64,000 nt of DNA from Pseudomonas sp. H3(2019) (GCF_007713465.1 NZ_VMSG01000019.1:62001-126000); one strand, 5' to 3'. Shown: positions 46,395 through 55,710, counted from the first letter of the stretch. Program-made: numbers and translations. The notes: generated by a model from the letters alone, not told the origin.

Positions 46395-46488
46395 GTCCTT
46401 GCAATTGCCGTCTATCCTTGGGGGTGTGACGGCCTAAGCCACCTGTTTACCTATTTTTTATTATTGAATCCTTAAAGGAGTGCGGCAC

Positions 46489-46749
46489 ATGTCAAAAGGG
46501 CATTCGCTACAAGACCCTTACTTGAACACATTGCGTAAAGAGAAAGTTGGGGTTTCCATCTATCTGGTCAACGGAATCAAACTGCAAGGTACGATCGAGT
46601 CGTTCGACCAGTTCGTTATCCTGCTGAAAAACACCGTCAGCCAGATGGTTTACAAACACGCGATCTCTACAGTGGTGCCGGTTCGTCCAATTCGTCTGCC
46701 TAGCGCAACCGAAACCGAACAAGCAGACGCTGAGCCAGGTAACGCCTGA
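46489..46749 (+). CDS. hfq: RNA chaperone Hfq
   Basis: Hfq is the hexameric Sm-like protein that pairs small RNAs with mRNAs, and in pseudomonads works with Crc in catabolite control. The 86-aa protein has the Sm1 (VSIYLVNGIKLQGTIESFDQF) and Sm2 (YKHAISTVVP) motifs. The ATG at 46489 is preceded by a strong AAAGGAG. The C-terminal tail is short and polar, as in the genus. Confidence 0.98.
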   Translation: MSKGHSLQDPYLNTLRKEKVGVSIYLVNGIKLQGTIESFDQFVILLKNTVSQMVYKHAISTVVPVRPIRLPSATETEQADAEPGNA

Positions 46750-46761
46750 TAGGAGTCTCCT

Positions 46762-48063
46762 TTGTTCTTTGAGCGCCACGGTGGTGGTGAGCGAACCATT
46801 CTCGTTCACTTGGATGGTCAGGACCCTGAGGCGCGCGAAGATCCGCAGGAGTTTCAGGAGTTGGCAATTTCGGCCGGCGCCGAGACCGTCGCGTTTGTTA
46901 ACGTGCCGCGTCATCGGCCAACCGCCAAATACCTGATTGGCAGTGGCAAGGTCGAGGAACTGCGCGACCAGGTCAAAGCCGAGAAGGTCGATCTGGTGAT
47001 TTTCAATTCCGTCCTCACGCCCAGTCAGGAACGTAACCTCGAACGTGTTTTCGAGTGTCGCGTGATTGACCGTACCGGCCTGATTCTCGATATCTTCGCC
47101 CAACGCGCCCGCACCCATGAAGGCAAGCTCCAGGTCGAACTGGCCCAGCTTGATTACATGAGTACGCGACTGGTTCGCGGCTGGACTCACCTTGAGCGGC
47201 AGAAAGGCGGTATCGGTCTGCGCGGCCCGGGTGAAACCCAGCTGGAAACCGACCGGCGTCTTCTGCGGGTTCGCCTGCGGCAGATCAAGGGGCGTCTGGA
47301 AAAGGTCCGCAGCCAGCGTGATCAGGCTCGTCGTGGTCGTCAGCGTGCGGATATCCCTTCGGTTTCTCTGGTGGGTTATACCAACGCCGGCAAGTCGACG
47401 CTGTTCAACTCGGTCACCGATTCCGACGTGTTCGCGGCAGACCAGTTGTTCGCCACTCTCGACCCGACCTTGCGCCGGCTTGAACTCGCCGACCTCGGTC
47501 CGATCGTGCTGGCTGATACCGTGGGTTTCATTCGTCATCTGCCGCACAAGCTGGTCGAGGCATTTCGGTCTACGCTCGAAGAGTCGAGCAACTCTGACCT
47601 GCTGTTGCATGTGATCGACGCCCATGAGCCGGAACGCATGGCCCAGATCGAACAGGTCATGCTGGTGCTCGGCGAGATCGGTGCGCAAGACTTGCCGATC
47701 CTTGAGGTCTATAACAAACTCGATTTGCTCGAGGGCGTAGAGCCGCAGATCCAGCGTGATGCCGACGGCAAGCCGCAGCGGGTCTGGTTATCAGCGCGTG
47801 ACGGTCAGGGTCTGGACCTGCTCAAGCAGGCGATTGCGGAATTGCTCGGCAACGATTTGTTCGTTGGCACCTTGCGCTTGCCGCAGCGTTTTGCTCGACT
47901 GCGTGCACAGTTCTTTGCACTCGGTGCCGTACAGAAAGAAGAACACGACGAAGAAGGCATCTGTTTGCTGGCCGTTCGTTTGCCGCGAGTCGAGCTCAAT
48001 CGACTGGTGAGCCGCGAGGGAATGCAGCCGTTGGAATTCATCGAGCAACACACTTTGCAATAA
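46762..48063 (+). CDS. hflX: GTPase HflX
   Basis: HflX is a ribosome-splitting GTPase active in stress recovery. The 433-aa protein has the HflX-specific N-terminal domain, the linker segment GPGETQLETDRRL, then the G domain with GYTNAGKST (about residue 204), DTVGF and NKLDLL. It starts with TTG at 46762, 12 bp after hfq, preceded by AGGAG. Confidence 0.96.
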   Translation: MFFERHGGGERTILVHLDGQDPEAREDPQEFQELAISAGAETVAFVNVPRHRPTAKYLIGSGKVEELRDQVKAEKVDLVIFNSVLTPSQERNLERVFECRVIDRTGLILDIFAQRARTHEGKLQVELAQLDYMSTRLVRGWTHLERQKGGIGLRGPGETQLETDRRLLRVRLRQIKGRLEKVRSQRDQARRGRQRADIPSVSLVGYTNAGKSTLFNSVTDSDVFAADQLFATLDPTLRRLELADLGPIVLADTVGFIRHLPHKLVEAFRSTLEESSNSDLLLHVIDAHEPERMAQIEQVMLVLGEIGAQDLPILEVYNKLDLLEGVEPQIQRDADGKPQRVWLSARDGQGLDLLKQAIAELLGNDLFVGTLRLPQRFARLRAQFFALGAVQKEEHDEEGICLLAVRLPRVELNRLVSREGMQPLEFIEQHTLQ

Positions 48064-48159
48064 AAGCCTGAAAAAGCGGTTGTGCCGCTGTGGCAGGCAT
48101 TCTGTAGCATTGGTCGGCGCGCCGTGGGTGCGTCTTTGCTTTATCAGATGGAGAGCGCT

Positions 48160-49326
48160 ATGGCTTGGAATGAGCCGGGTGGCAACTCGAATAATCAGGA
48201 TCCTTGGGGTGGTAAGCGCCGCAATAATGGCGACCGCAAGGGGCCACCAGATCTCGACGAGGCCTTCCGAAAGCTGCAGGAAAGCCTGAATGGGTTGTTC
48301 GGTGGTAGCAAGAAACGCGGTGATGATGGCGGTGGTTCGGGCAAGGGTGGCGGTTACGGCCTGCTCGGTATCGGCCTTGTCGTGCTGGCGGCCGTCTGGC
48401 TGTACAGCGCGGTTTATGTCGTCGACGAGCAGGAGCAAGCCGTGGTGCTGCGCTTCGGCAAGTACTACGAAACCGTCGGCCCGGGTCTGAACATCTACTT
48501 CCCGCCGATCGATCGCAAGTACATGGAAAACGTCACGCGTGAGCGTGCCTACACCAAGCAGGGTCAAATGCTCACCGAAGACGAGAACATCGTCGAAGTG
48601 CCGCTGACCGTGCAGTACAAGATCACCAATCTGCAGGACTTCGTGCTGAACGTCGATCAGCCGGAAATCAGTCTGCAACACGCGACCGAGAGCGCCTTGC
48701 GCCATGTGGTGGGTTCCACCGCCATGGACCAGGTGCTGACCGAAGGTCGTGAATTGATGGCCAGCGAAATCAAGGAGCGTCTGCAACGCTTCCTCGATAC
48801 CTATCGCACCGGTATCACCGTCACTCAGGTCAACGTTCAGAGCGCAGCGGCACCGCGTGAAGTCCAGGAAGCCTTCGATGACGTGATCCGCGCTCGTGAA
48901 GATGAGCAGCGTTCGCGCAACCAGGCTGAAACCTATGCCAACGGCGTCGTGCCGGAAGCCCGTGGTCAGGCCCAGCGCATCATTGAAGATGCCAACGGTT
49001 ACCGTGACGAAACGGTATCGCGCGCCAAGGGTGAGGCGGATCGCTTTACCAAACTGGTCGCCGAGTATCGCAAGGCGCCGGAAGTCACTCGTCAGCGTCT
49101 GTACCTGGACACGATGCAGGAAGTCTTCAGCAATACCAGCAAGGTTCTCGTGACCGGCAACAAGAATGGCCAGAACAATCTGCTGTACTTGCCGCTGGAC
49201 AAGATGATCGACAGTGGTCGTAGTGGTGCAGCGCCGGTAACCAGCGCGGCCGCGACCAGCAATGAAGGGCATACGCGTTCGGCAACTGATCTGCAGCAGC
49301 CGGCACGTACCAGGGAGAGTCGCTGA
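48160..49326 (+). CDS. hflK: FtsH protease regulator subunit HflK
   Basis: HflK forms an inner-membrane complex with HflC that modulates the FtsH protease. The 388-aa protein has a Gly-rich, polar N-terminus (GGSGKGGGYG), one membrane helix (about residues 65-85), and the SPFH/band 7 domain (EQEQAVVLRFGKYYETVGPGL). The ATG at 48160 is used; another ATG at 48148 is in frame. hflC starts at its last base. Confidence 0.95.
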   Translation: MAWNEPGGNSNNQDPWGGKRRNNGDRKGPPDLDEAFRKLQESLNGLFGGSKKRGDDGGGSGKGGGYGLLGIGLVVLAAVWLYSAVYVVDEQEQAVVLRFGKYYETVGPGLNIYFPPIDRKYMENVTRERAYTKQGQMLTEDENIVEVPLTVQYKITNLQDFVLNVDQPEISLQHATESALRHVVGSTAMDQVLTEGRELMASEIKERLQRFLDTYRTGITVTQVNVQSAAAPREVQEAFDDVIRAREDEQRSRNQAETYANGVVPEARGQAQRIIEDANGYRDETVSRAKGEADRFTKLVAEYRKAPEVTRQRLYLDTMQEVFSNTSKVLVTGNKNGQNNLLYLPLDKMIDSGRSGAAPVTSAAATSNEGHTRSATDLQQPARTRESR

Positions 49327-50195
49327 TGAGCAATAAATCGCTGATCGCCCTTATTGTCGGCGTCGTCGTGGCGATCGCTGCCTGGAACTGTTTCTACATC
49401 GTGGCTCAGACCGAGCGTGCGGTGTTGCTGCAGTTCGGTCGTGTGGTTCAGACCGATGTTCAGCCGGGCCTGCATGTGAAAGTGCCTTACGTTAACCAGG
49501 TGCGTAAATTCGACGCACGCCTGATGACGCTGGATGCACCGACACAACGCTTCCTGACACTGGAAAAGAAAGCGGTCATGGTTGATGCCTACGCCAAGTG
49601 GCGCGTCAAGGATGCCGAGCGTTTCTACACCGCGACTTCCGGCCTCAAGCAGATTGCTGACGAACGCCTCTCGCGTCGTCTGGAATCGGGCCTGCGCGAC
49701 CAGTTTGGCAAGCGCACCCTGCACGAGGTGGTTTCCGGTGAGCGTGATGCGCTGATGGCTGACATCACCGCTTCGCTGAACAAGATGGCGGAAAAAGAGC
49801 TGGGCATCGAAGTTGTCGATGTTCGGGTCAAGGCCATCGATCTGCCGAAGGAAGTGAACCGTAGCGTGTTCGAGCGCATGAGCACCGAGCGTGAGCGTGA
49901 AGCGCGCGAGCACCGTGCCAAGGGTAACGAGCTGGCCGAAGGCATCCGTGCCGATGCTGATCGTCAGCGCCGCGTACTACTGGCTGAAGCCTATCGTGAA
50001 TCTGAAGAGGTTCGCGGTGACGGTGATGCCCAGGCCGCAGCGATCTACTCCAAGGCCTATGGTCAGGACCAGGAGTTCTACGGTTTCTACCGTAGCCTGC
50101 GCGCCTACCGTGAAAGCTTCGCGAACAAAACCGACGTCATGGTTCTGGACCCAAGCAGTGACTTCTTCCGTTACCTGGAAAAAGCCAAGCCTTGA
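49326..50195 (+). CDS. hflC: FtsH protease regulator subunit HflC
   Basis: This 289-aa partner of HflK has one N-terminal membrane helix (LIALIVGVVVAIAAWNCFYIV) and an SPFH domain (RAVLLQFGRVVQTDVQPGL) followed by long charged coiled-coil segments (REREAREHRAKGNELAEGI). It overlaps hflK by one base, consistent with equal synthesis of the two subunits. Confidence 0.95.
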   Translation: MSNKSLIALIVGVVVAIAAWNCFYIVAQTERAVLLQFGRVVQTDVQPGLHVKVPYVNQVRKFDARLMTLDAPTQRFLTLEKKAVMVDAYAKWRVKDAERFYTATSGLKQIADERLSRRLESGLRDQFGKRTLHEVVSGERDALMADITASLNKMAEKELGIEVVDVRVKAIDLPKEVNRSVFERMSTEREREAREHRAKGNELAEGIRADADRQRRVLLAEAYRESEEVRGDGDAQAAAIYSKAYGQDQEFYGFYRSLRAYRESFANKTDVMVLDPSSDFFRYLEKAKP

Positions 50196-50499
50196 TCCGA
50201 CACTGATCTCGAGGGACCCCGCCGGGCGGCTAAAGCCTCTCGCGGGGTGATCCTTTGAGAAAACGTGTGTATGATGCGGCAGCCGGGAAATTCCCGGCTT
50301 TTTTGCGTCTGCACGTTTGATTGCGGTTTTTTATTGCAAGACTCGGGTTGAACGACTCGACAGGTTTTTCGAGGAAAGTGTTTGGCGAGGCCGGTTCCAG
50401 GCCGATCGCCGCGTTGTTCATGCGCGCGGCCCAGACATATTCTGCTTCACTCTAGGCTTGCCCGAGGGCTGGCCGCCCGGATCATAGGGGAATGGCGTA
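50196..50499. other. 304-bp gene-free interval between hflC and hisZ
   Basis: It contains an ACCCCGC/GCGGGGT hairpin (50216-50248) and the terminator at 50281-50304. I see no protein-like reading frame in it. From memory, P. aeruginosa has a small DUF2065 gene at this place; none is visible here. Confidence 0.6.
50281..50304 (+). terminator. intrinsic terminator after hflC
   Basis: AGCCGGG, AAATT, CCCGGCT followed by TTTTT: a short GC-rich stem and a T-run, ending the nnr-hflC transcript. Confidence 0.85.
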
Positions 50500-51687
50500 A
50501 TGGCAACGGTAGACCGCTGGCTGCTGCCAGATGGCATCGAAGAAGTACTGCCACCAGAGGCGGCGCGCATTGAAGTTGCGCGTCGTCAGGTGTTGGATCT
50601 GTTCCAGAGCTGGGGTTACGAGTTCGTCGTGACCCCGCATATCGAGTACCTGGAATCCTTGCTGACTGGCGCGGGCCAGGACCTCGATCTGCGGACCTTC
50701 AAGGTCATCGACCCACAATCGGGCCGGCAGATGGGTTTCCGTGCCGACATTACGCCGCAAGTGGCGCGCATCGATGCGCACACCTTGCGTCGTGAAGGCC
50801 CAAGCCGTCTGTGCTACGCCGGTAGCGTGCTGCATGCGCAGCCGCGGGCCTTGTCGACCTCGCGCAGCCCGATTCAGCTGGGCGCCGAGTTGTACGGCGA
50901 TGCGAGCCCGAGCAGCGACGTGGAAGTCATCAGCCTGATGCTGGCCATGCTGCAACTGGCCGATGTGCCGGATGTACACATGGATCTTGGTCATGTCGGC
51001 ATCTACCGTGGCCTGGCGCGTGCCGCCGGTTTGTCCGGTGAAGTCGAGCAGCAGTTGTTCGATGCCCTGCAACGCAAGGCCATCGATGAGGTCATTACCT
51101 TGACCGAAGGCCTGCCTGCCGATTTGTCGGGCATGCTGCGGGCGCTGGTTGATCTGTGTGGCGGCCGTGAAGTGCTGGTTGCTGCTCGCGAGCGCCTGGC
51201 CAATGCGCCGGCGCCCGTTTTGGCGGCGCTGGACGACTTGCTGGCAGTTGCCGAGCGTTTGTCCGTGCGTTTCCCGGATCTTGCGCTGTACTTCGATCTG
51301 GGCGAGCTGCGCGGTTACCACTACCATACCGGTGTGGTGTTCGCGGTGTTTGTACCAGGTGTTGGCCAGTCCATCGCTCAGGGCGGTCGTTACGACGACA
51401 TCGGCGCCGACTTCGGTCGCGCCCGCCCGGCAACCGGCTTCTCTACCGATTTGAAAACCCTGGTGACCCTGGGGCGTGCTGAAATCGAGCTACCGTCTGG
51501 CGGTATCTGGATGCCTGACAGTACGGATGCAGCACTCTGGCAGCAGGTTTGCCAGTTGCGCAGTGAGGGTCAGCGTGTCGTTCAGGCATTGCCTGGGCAA
51601 CCATTGGCCGCCGCCCGTGACGCGGACTGCGACCGGCAATTGATTCAGCAGAACGGGCTTTGGCAAGTATTGCCGCTGGCTTCTTGA
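50500..51687 (+). CDS. hisZ: ATP phosphoribosyltransferase regulatory subunit
   Basis: HisZ is a histidyl-tRNA synthetase-like paralogue that pairs with short-form HisG to make it feedback-sensitive in histidine synthesis. The 395-aa protein keeps the class II synthetase-like segments (LPPEAARIEVARRQVLDLF, FRADITPQVAR, YYHTG-like YHYHTGVVF and QGGRYDDIG) but lacks an anticodon-binding domain. The ATG at 50500 has no obvious strong ribosome site. Confidence 0.94.
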   Translation: MATVDRWLLPDGIEEVLPPEAARIEVARRQVLDLFQSWGYEFVVTPHIEYLESLLTGAGQDLDLRTFKVIDPQSGRQMGFRADITPQVARIDAHTLRREGPSRLCYAGSVLHAQPRALSTSRSPIQLGAELYGDASPSSDVEVISLMLAMLQLADVPDVHMDLGHVGIYRGLARAAGLSGEVEQQLFDALQRKAIDEVITLTEGLPADLSGMLRALVDLCGGREVLVAARERLANAPAPVLAALDDLLAVAERLSVRFPDLALYFDLGELRGYHYHTGVVFAVFVPGVGQSIAQGGRYDDIGADFGRARPATGFSTDLKTLVTLGRAEIELPSGGIWMPDSTDAALWQQVCQLRSEGQRVVQALPGQPLAAARDADCDRQLIQQNGLWQVLPLAS

Positions 51688-51741
51688 GTTTTCCTGCCGG
51701 CGGCTGCCGGCACCAAGTTTGCGCGAATGAGGACAAGTGTT

Positions 51742-53034
51742 ATGGGTAAGAATGTCGTAGTCCTGGGCACCCAATGGGGTGATGAGGGCAAAGGCAAGAT
51801 CGTTGATCTGCTGACCGAACATGCTGCCGCCGTAGTGCGCTACCAGGGTGGCCACAATGCTGGCCACACGCTGGTGATTGACGGCGAAAAAACCGTCTTG
51901 CACCTGATTCCGTCGGGCGTACTGCGCGATGGCGTGCAGTGCCTGATCGGCAACGGCGTGGTGGTTGCACCTGACGCCCTGCTGCGCGAGATCATCAAGC
52001 TGGAAGAAAAAGGCGTACCAGTGCGCGAGCGCCTGCGTATCAGCCCGTCCTGCCCGCTGATCCTGTCTTACCACGTAGCGCTGGACCAGGCTCGTGAAAA
52101 GGCCCGTGGCGAGCTGAAGATCGGCACTACCGGTCGTGGCATCGGCCCGGCCTACGAAGACAAGGTTGCACGTCGTGGCCTGCGCATCGGTGACCTGTTC
52201 CACCGCGAGCGTTTCGCCGCCAAGCTGGGCGAGTTGCTGGACTACCACAACTTCGTACTGGTCAATTACTACAAAGAGCCGGCCATCGACTTCCAGAAGA
52301 CTCTGGACGAGTGCATGGAATACGCCGAGCTGCTGCGTCCGATGATGCTCGACGTCACCGCCGAACTGCATAACCTGCGTCGCGACGGCAAAGACATCAT
52401 GTTCGAAGGCGCCCAAGGCTCCCTGCTGGACATCGACCACGGTACCTACCCGTACGTCACCAGTTCCAATACCACCGCTGGCGGCATCGCGACCGGTTCG
52501 GGTTTTGGCCCGATGTACCTGGATTACATCCTCGGCATCACCAAGGCTTACACCACTCGCGTTGGCTCGGGTCCGTTCCCGACCGAGCTGTTCGACGACG
52601 TTGGTGCGTTCCTGGCCAAACGTGGCCACGAGTTCGGTGCGACCACCGGCCGTGCCCGTCGTTGCGGCTGGTTCGACGCCGTTATCCTGCGTCGCGCCAT
52701 CGACGTCAACAGCATCTCGGGCCTGTGCCTGACCAAGCTGGACGTGCTGGACGGTCTTGAGACCATTAACATCTGCGTGGGCTACAAGAATCAGGAAGGT
52801 GCCGTGATCGACGCACCGACCGACGCCGACAGCTACATCGGTCTGGAGCCAGTGTACGAACAAATGCCGGGCTGGACCGAGTCGACCCTTGGCGCCAAGA
52901 CCCTGGAAGAGCTGCCTCAGGCTGCTCGCAACTACATCAAGCGCGTCGAAGAGTTGGTCGGTGCGCCGATCGACATTATTTCGACAGGCCCGGACCGCAA
53001 CGAGACCATCGTTCTGCGTCACCCGTTTGCTTGA
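51742..53034 (+). CDS. purA: adenylosuccinate synthetase
   Basis: PurA makes adenylosuccinate from IMP and aspartate with GTP, the first step towards AMP. The 430-aa protein has the GTP-binding GTQWGDEGKGK (residues about 8-18), the GHNAGHT loop, the TTGRGIGPAYEDK segment and GATTGRARRCGW near residue 300. The ATG at 51742 follows GAGGAC. A strong terminator lies 20 bp after its stop. Confidence 0.97.
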   Translation: MGKNVVVLGTQWGDEGKGKIVDLLTEHAAAVVRYQGGHNAGHTLVIDGEKTVLHLIPSGVLRDGVQCLIGNGVVVAPDALLREIIKLEEKGVPVRERLRISPSCPLILSYHVALDQAREKARGELKIGTTGRGIGPAYEDKVARRGLRIGDLFHRERFAAKLGELLDYHNFVLVNYYKEPAIDFQKTLDECMEYAELLRPMMLDVTAELHNLRRDGKDIMFEGAQGSLLDIDHGTYPYVTSSNTTAGGIATGSGFGPMYLDYILGITKAYTTRVGSGPFPTELFDDVGAFLAKRGHEFGATTGRARRCGWFDAVILRRAIDVNSISGLCLTKLDVLDGLETINICVGYKNQEGAVIDAPTDADSYIGLEPVYEQMPGWTESTLGAKTLEELPQAARNYIKRVEELVGAPIDIISTGPDRNETIVLRHPFA

Positions 53035-53051
53035 TAAGTCGTTGATGTAAA

Positions 53052-53086
53052 AAACAAAGGGCCCTTGATCGGGCCCTTTGTCGTTT
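53052..53086 (+). terminator. intrinsic terminator after purA
   Basis: ACAAAGGGCCC, TTGATC, GGGCCCTTTGT: an 11-bp perfect stem with A/T flanks. Confidence 0.9.
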
Positions 53087-53172
53087 ATGCCTGTTGGACG
53101 GCATGACCTTTGCTGTGAATCTCTGTTCCAGAGTGCCATCAATTTAATGGCGTGCAAGTAGAGGGATTTCCT

Positions 53173-55107
53173 GTGTCGGCCGTTCTCTCACTGTTACAAA
53201 GCCGTTTGTTGCGGCCCGTGTTCGTTACCCTTGGTATCGCCCTGTTGGTGCAAGTGTTGGTGGCTGTCGCACTGACCCGGAGCACCGTGACCGCGTTGGA
53301 AGCTGATTTGGGCAATCGTCTCGGCGTCGATAGCCAGAAGCTCTCTGGCGAACTCGAACAGGCCGGGCGTGAAGTCACCTCAAGTCTTGATAGTCTCTCC
53401 ACCAGTACCCGTCAGCGCCTGACCGCCGGCCTGTCCTCGCGACTCAAGGATGAGCAGGCACAACTGCGTGCGGCCCTGGAAAAGGACCTGAAGGACTCGG
53501 CCAATGACATGGCTCAGCTCCTGGCGTCGGTCGCACCCCGCGCGATGTGGGACAGCGACGTTCCAACGCTGTCCGAGTTCGCCCGCCGGGCCCAGCGCAA
53601 TCCGAATGTGCTGTTCGTGGTGTACGACGACGCCACTGGTCAGCACCTGACCCGCTACCTGAACCGGGAAAACCCGATCAACGCTGCCCTTGTGGAAAAA
53701 GGCCAAGGTGAGCGGGCGCTGGATAAAGTGCTGAGTGCGGCGAAGAACGATCCTTCGGTTTACTACCTCGAGGCCTCGATCAATCCCAATGGCGTGGAAA
53801 TCGGCAAGGTGCTGATGGGGGTCTCCACGGCGTCGGTGGAAACTGACCTGGCGGCGCTCGACAAGCGCTTCTCGGCGCTGATCGCCAGCAGTGATCAACT
53901 GGTCGGCGACAGCCTCAAAGGCGCTGCAGCCGATAGCGCCACGGCCATGCGCTCGCGTTTGCAGTCGGCACAGTCCACGGCTACCGAAATGAAAGCCAAT
54001 ACCACCAACACCGTGCAGGAAGCGGCGGCGACCTTGCGCTGGCGGATCGGCATGGCGCTGGCGCTGGTCGGCTGCGGTGTCTTGCTGCTACTGGCGGTCG
54101 TGCTTGGGCGGCGGGTGGTCAATCGCCTGAAGCTGTTGATCGCGGCAATGGAGGATCTGGCCGCGGGTGATGGCGACCTGACCAAGCGCGTGCAGATCAA
54201 TAGCAAAGATGAGATCGGCGACATGGCATCGGCGGTCAACCGCTTTGTGGATAAGTTGCAGCCGATCGTTCGCGAGGCGGGTGATGTGGCCCAGCGCACC
54301 GGTGTGGAAATCGGTGCCATGAGCAAGCGCAATGCCGGCGCCGATGCGGCGGCGAAATCCCAGCGCGATGAAGTGGCGGAGAGCTTGCGTGCCTTGTCGC
54401 AAATGGCTGACGAGGCGCAGACCGAAAGCCATGCGATGCAGGCGGCGTTGCAGCAGGTGGTGGATATTCGTCAGGCAACGGATGAAAACACCCGCACCTC
54501 GGCGCAGGTTGGCAGTCTCATCGAGGCGTTGGCCGGGCAGGTTGATACCGGGGCCAAAGTCATCGAGCGTTTGGCGCAGCAGAGCGAGCAGATTGAAGTG
54601 GTGCTGGAGGTGATTCACGGAATCGCCGAGCAGACCAATTTGCTGGCACTGAACGCGGCGATCGAAGCGGCGAGGGCTGGTGAGACCGGGCGTGGTTTTG
54701 CGGTGGTGGCCGATGAAGTGCGGGCGCTGGCCAGCAAGACTCAAAGCTCGACGGGAGACATTCAGGCGCACATCGGGGCGTTGCAGCAAGGTGCTCGCGA
54801 GGCCGTGGCAGCGATTGGACAGGCAGGGCGTCAGGCCAGCGAGGGTTTGCTGGTATTGCGCGACAGTGCGCGTTTGCAGCAGTCGGTGCAGGTTTCTGTC
54901 GAGCAGGTGCATGCGGCCATCGGTCTGGCGACCCGGGCGGCGGCCCATCAGGCCAAAGGCGCGCACGCGGTGCGTGGGCGGGTCGAGACCATTCATGCTC
55001 AGGCCGAACGTGCGGCGCAGGCGGTGGTGGAAACCACGGCCAGCGGCAAGGTGCTGGACAGTCTGGCGGCGCAGCTGAAAGCGAGCCTGGGGCAGTTCAG
55101 GGTCTGA
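53173..55107 (+). CDS. methyl-accepting chemotaxis protein
   Basis: The 644-aa chemoreceptor has a membrane helix near residues 12-34, a periplasmic sensor of about 250 residues, a second helix near 295-315, a HAMP domain and a cytoplasmic signalling domain. The highly conserved hairpin tip reads EQTNLLALNAAIEAARAGE (about 485-503), followed by GRGFAVVADEVRALA. The periplasmic domain has a predicted double-helix coiled region early on; its ligand is unknown. The GTG at 53173 follows AGAGGGA. There is no CheR/CheB-tethering pentapeptide at the C-terminus. Confidence 0.93.
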   Translation: MSAVLSLLQSRLLRPVFVTLGIALLVQVLVAVALTRSTVTALEADLGNRLGVDSQKLSGELEQAGREVTSSLDSLSTSTRQRLTAGLSSRLKDEQAQLRAALEKDLKDSANDMAQLLASVAPRAMWDSDVPTLSEFARRAQRNPNVLFVVYDDATGQHLTRYLNRENPINAALVEKGQGERALDKVLSAAKNDPSVYYLEASINPNGVEIGKVLMGVSTASVETDLAALDKRFSALIASSDQLVGDSLKGAAADSATAMRSRLQSAQSTATEMKANTTNTVQEAAATLRWRIGMALALVGCGVLLLLAVVLGRRVVNRLKLLIAAMEDLAAGDGDLTKRVQINSKDEIGDMASAVNRFVDKLQPIVREAGDVAQRTGVEIGAMSKRNAGADAAAKSQRDEVAESLRALSQMADEAQTESHAMQAALQQVVDIRQATDENTRTSAQVGSLIEALAGQVDTGAKVIERLAQQSEQIEVVLEVIHGIAEQTNLLALNAAIEAARAGETGRGFAVVADEVRALASKTQSSTGDIQAHIGALQQGAREAVAAIGQAGRQASEGLLVLRDSARLQQSVQVSVEQVHAAIGLATRAAAHQAKGAHAVRGRVETIHAQAERAAQAVVETTASGKVLDSLAAQLKASLGQFRV

Positions 55108-55128
55108 TTTGTTGTATGGGGTGCAGCC

Positions 55129-55148
55129 ATCGCGAGCAAGCTCGCGAT
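55129..55148. repeat. truncated REP core
   Basis: ATCGCGAGC, AA, GCTCGCGAT is the hairpin core of the GTGGGAGCGAGC REP family without its outer arm and without a partner copy nearby. Confidence 0.6.
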
Positions 55149-55249
55149 TGGCGATGTCAGCGGCTCATATACATCCGCGTCGTAAGTTAGGTAAAAGCCC
55201 TCTCGCCACAGGGATGGCGGTGGATGGAGATTAGTGAATGCCAGAAACG

Positions 55250-55275
55250 CAAAAACCCGCTTTCGCGGGTTTTTG
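55250..55275 (-). terminator. terminator of tRNA-Leu copy 1
   Basis: AAAAACCCGC, TTTC, GCGGGTTTTT: a perfect 10-bp stem downstream of the tRNA. The same stem follows the other copy at 55498-55523. Confidence 0.88.
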
Positions 55276-55309
55276 TGAGATTCAAGATCGTTGATCTTGA
55301 ACTTTGAAT

Positions 55310-55396
55310 TGGTGCCCAGAAGAAGACTCGAACTTCCACGACCTTGCGGTCACCAGCACCTGAAGCTGGCGTGTCTACCAATTTCACCATCTGGGC
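55310..55396 (-). tRNA. tRNA-Leu (anticodon CAG), copy 1
   Basis: The 87-nt gene includes the encoded CCA. The acceptor strands GCCCAGA and TCTGGGC pair, and the anticodon arm CCAGC-TTCAGGT-GCTGG gives anticodon CAG, reading CUG. A long variable arm (with GACCGCAAGGTC) marks it as class II. It is identical to copy 2. Confidence 0.97.
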
Positions 55397-55430
55397 AGTA
55401 TCAGCAACGTTGCCGCTGTTGATGTGGCGC

Positions 55431-55459
55431 ACTATACGGAGAGCGTTTTGATCTGTAAA
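55431..55459 (-). promoter_or_regulatory. promoter of tRNA-Leu copy 1
   Basis: On the minus strand TTTACA and TATAGT are separated by 17 bp, about 35 bp before the tRNA 5' end. The same pair occurs before copy 2. Confidence 0.7.
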
Positions 55460-55497
55460 CCCCTGATTTAATTTTAATAAATCAAAAGGCTAGAATG

Positions 55498-55523
55498 CAA
55501 AAACCCGCTTTCGCGGGTTTTTG
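55498..55523 (-). terminator. terminator of tRNA-Leu copy 2
   Basis: This is the same 10-bp stem (AAAAACCCGC/GCGGGTTTTT) as after copy 1. Confidence 0.88.
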
Positions 55524-55561
55524 TGTGAGCCTTGAAATTGAACTAATCTCAAGCTCGAAAT

Positions 55562-55648
55562 TGGTGCCCAGAAGAAGACTCGAACTTCCACGACCTTGCG
55601 GTCACCAGCACCTGAAGCTGGCGTGTCTACCAATTTCACCATCTGGGC
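55562..55648 (-). tRNA. tRNA-Leu (anticodon CAG), copy 2
   Basis: It is identical in all 87 nt to the copy at 55310-55396, with the same acceptor, anticodon and variable arms and encoded CCA. Immediately upstream on the transcript is a partial copy of the same gene. Confidence 0.97.
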
Positions 55649-55710
55649 AGTATCGGTCACCAGCACCTGAAGCTGGCGTGTCTACCAATTTCACCATCTG
55701 GGCAGTATCG
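55601..55710. repeat. perfect 55-bp tandem duplication covering the 5' part of tRNA-Leu
   Basis: 55601-55655 and 55656-55710 are identical. The unit covers the tRNA from its 5' end through the anticodon arm to the start of the variable arm, plus 7 bp of 5' flank. Confidence 0.95.
55654..55703 (-). pseudogene. partial tRNA-Leu (5' fragment) upstream of tRNA-Leu copy 2
   Basis: The fragment has the 5' acceptor strand, the D-arm and the anticodon arm but lacks the T-arm and 3' acceptor strand. It lies between the promoter at 55739-55767 and the intact tRNA, so it should be transcribed as a leader of copy 2. It cannot be a functional tRNA. Confidence 0.9.

Noticed and set aside
55310..55710. tRNA-Leu fragment as an attachment-site scar of an integrated element
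   Set aside because: Integration usually duplicates the 3' end of a tRNA; here the 5' part is copied in direct tandem and no integrase or foreign genes are near.
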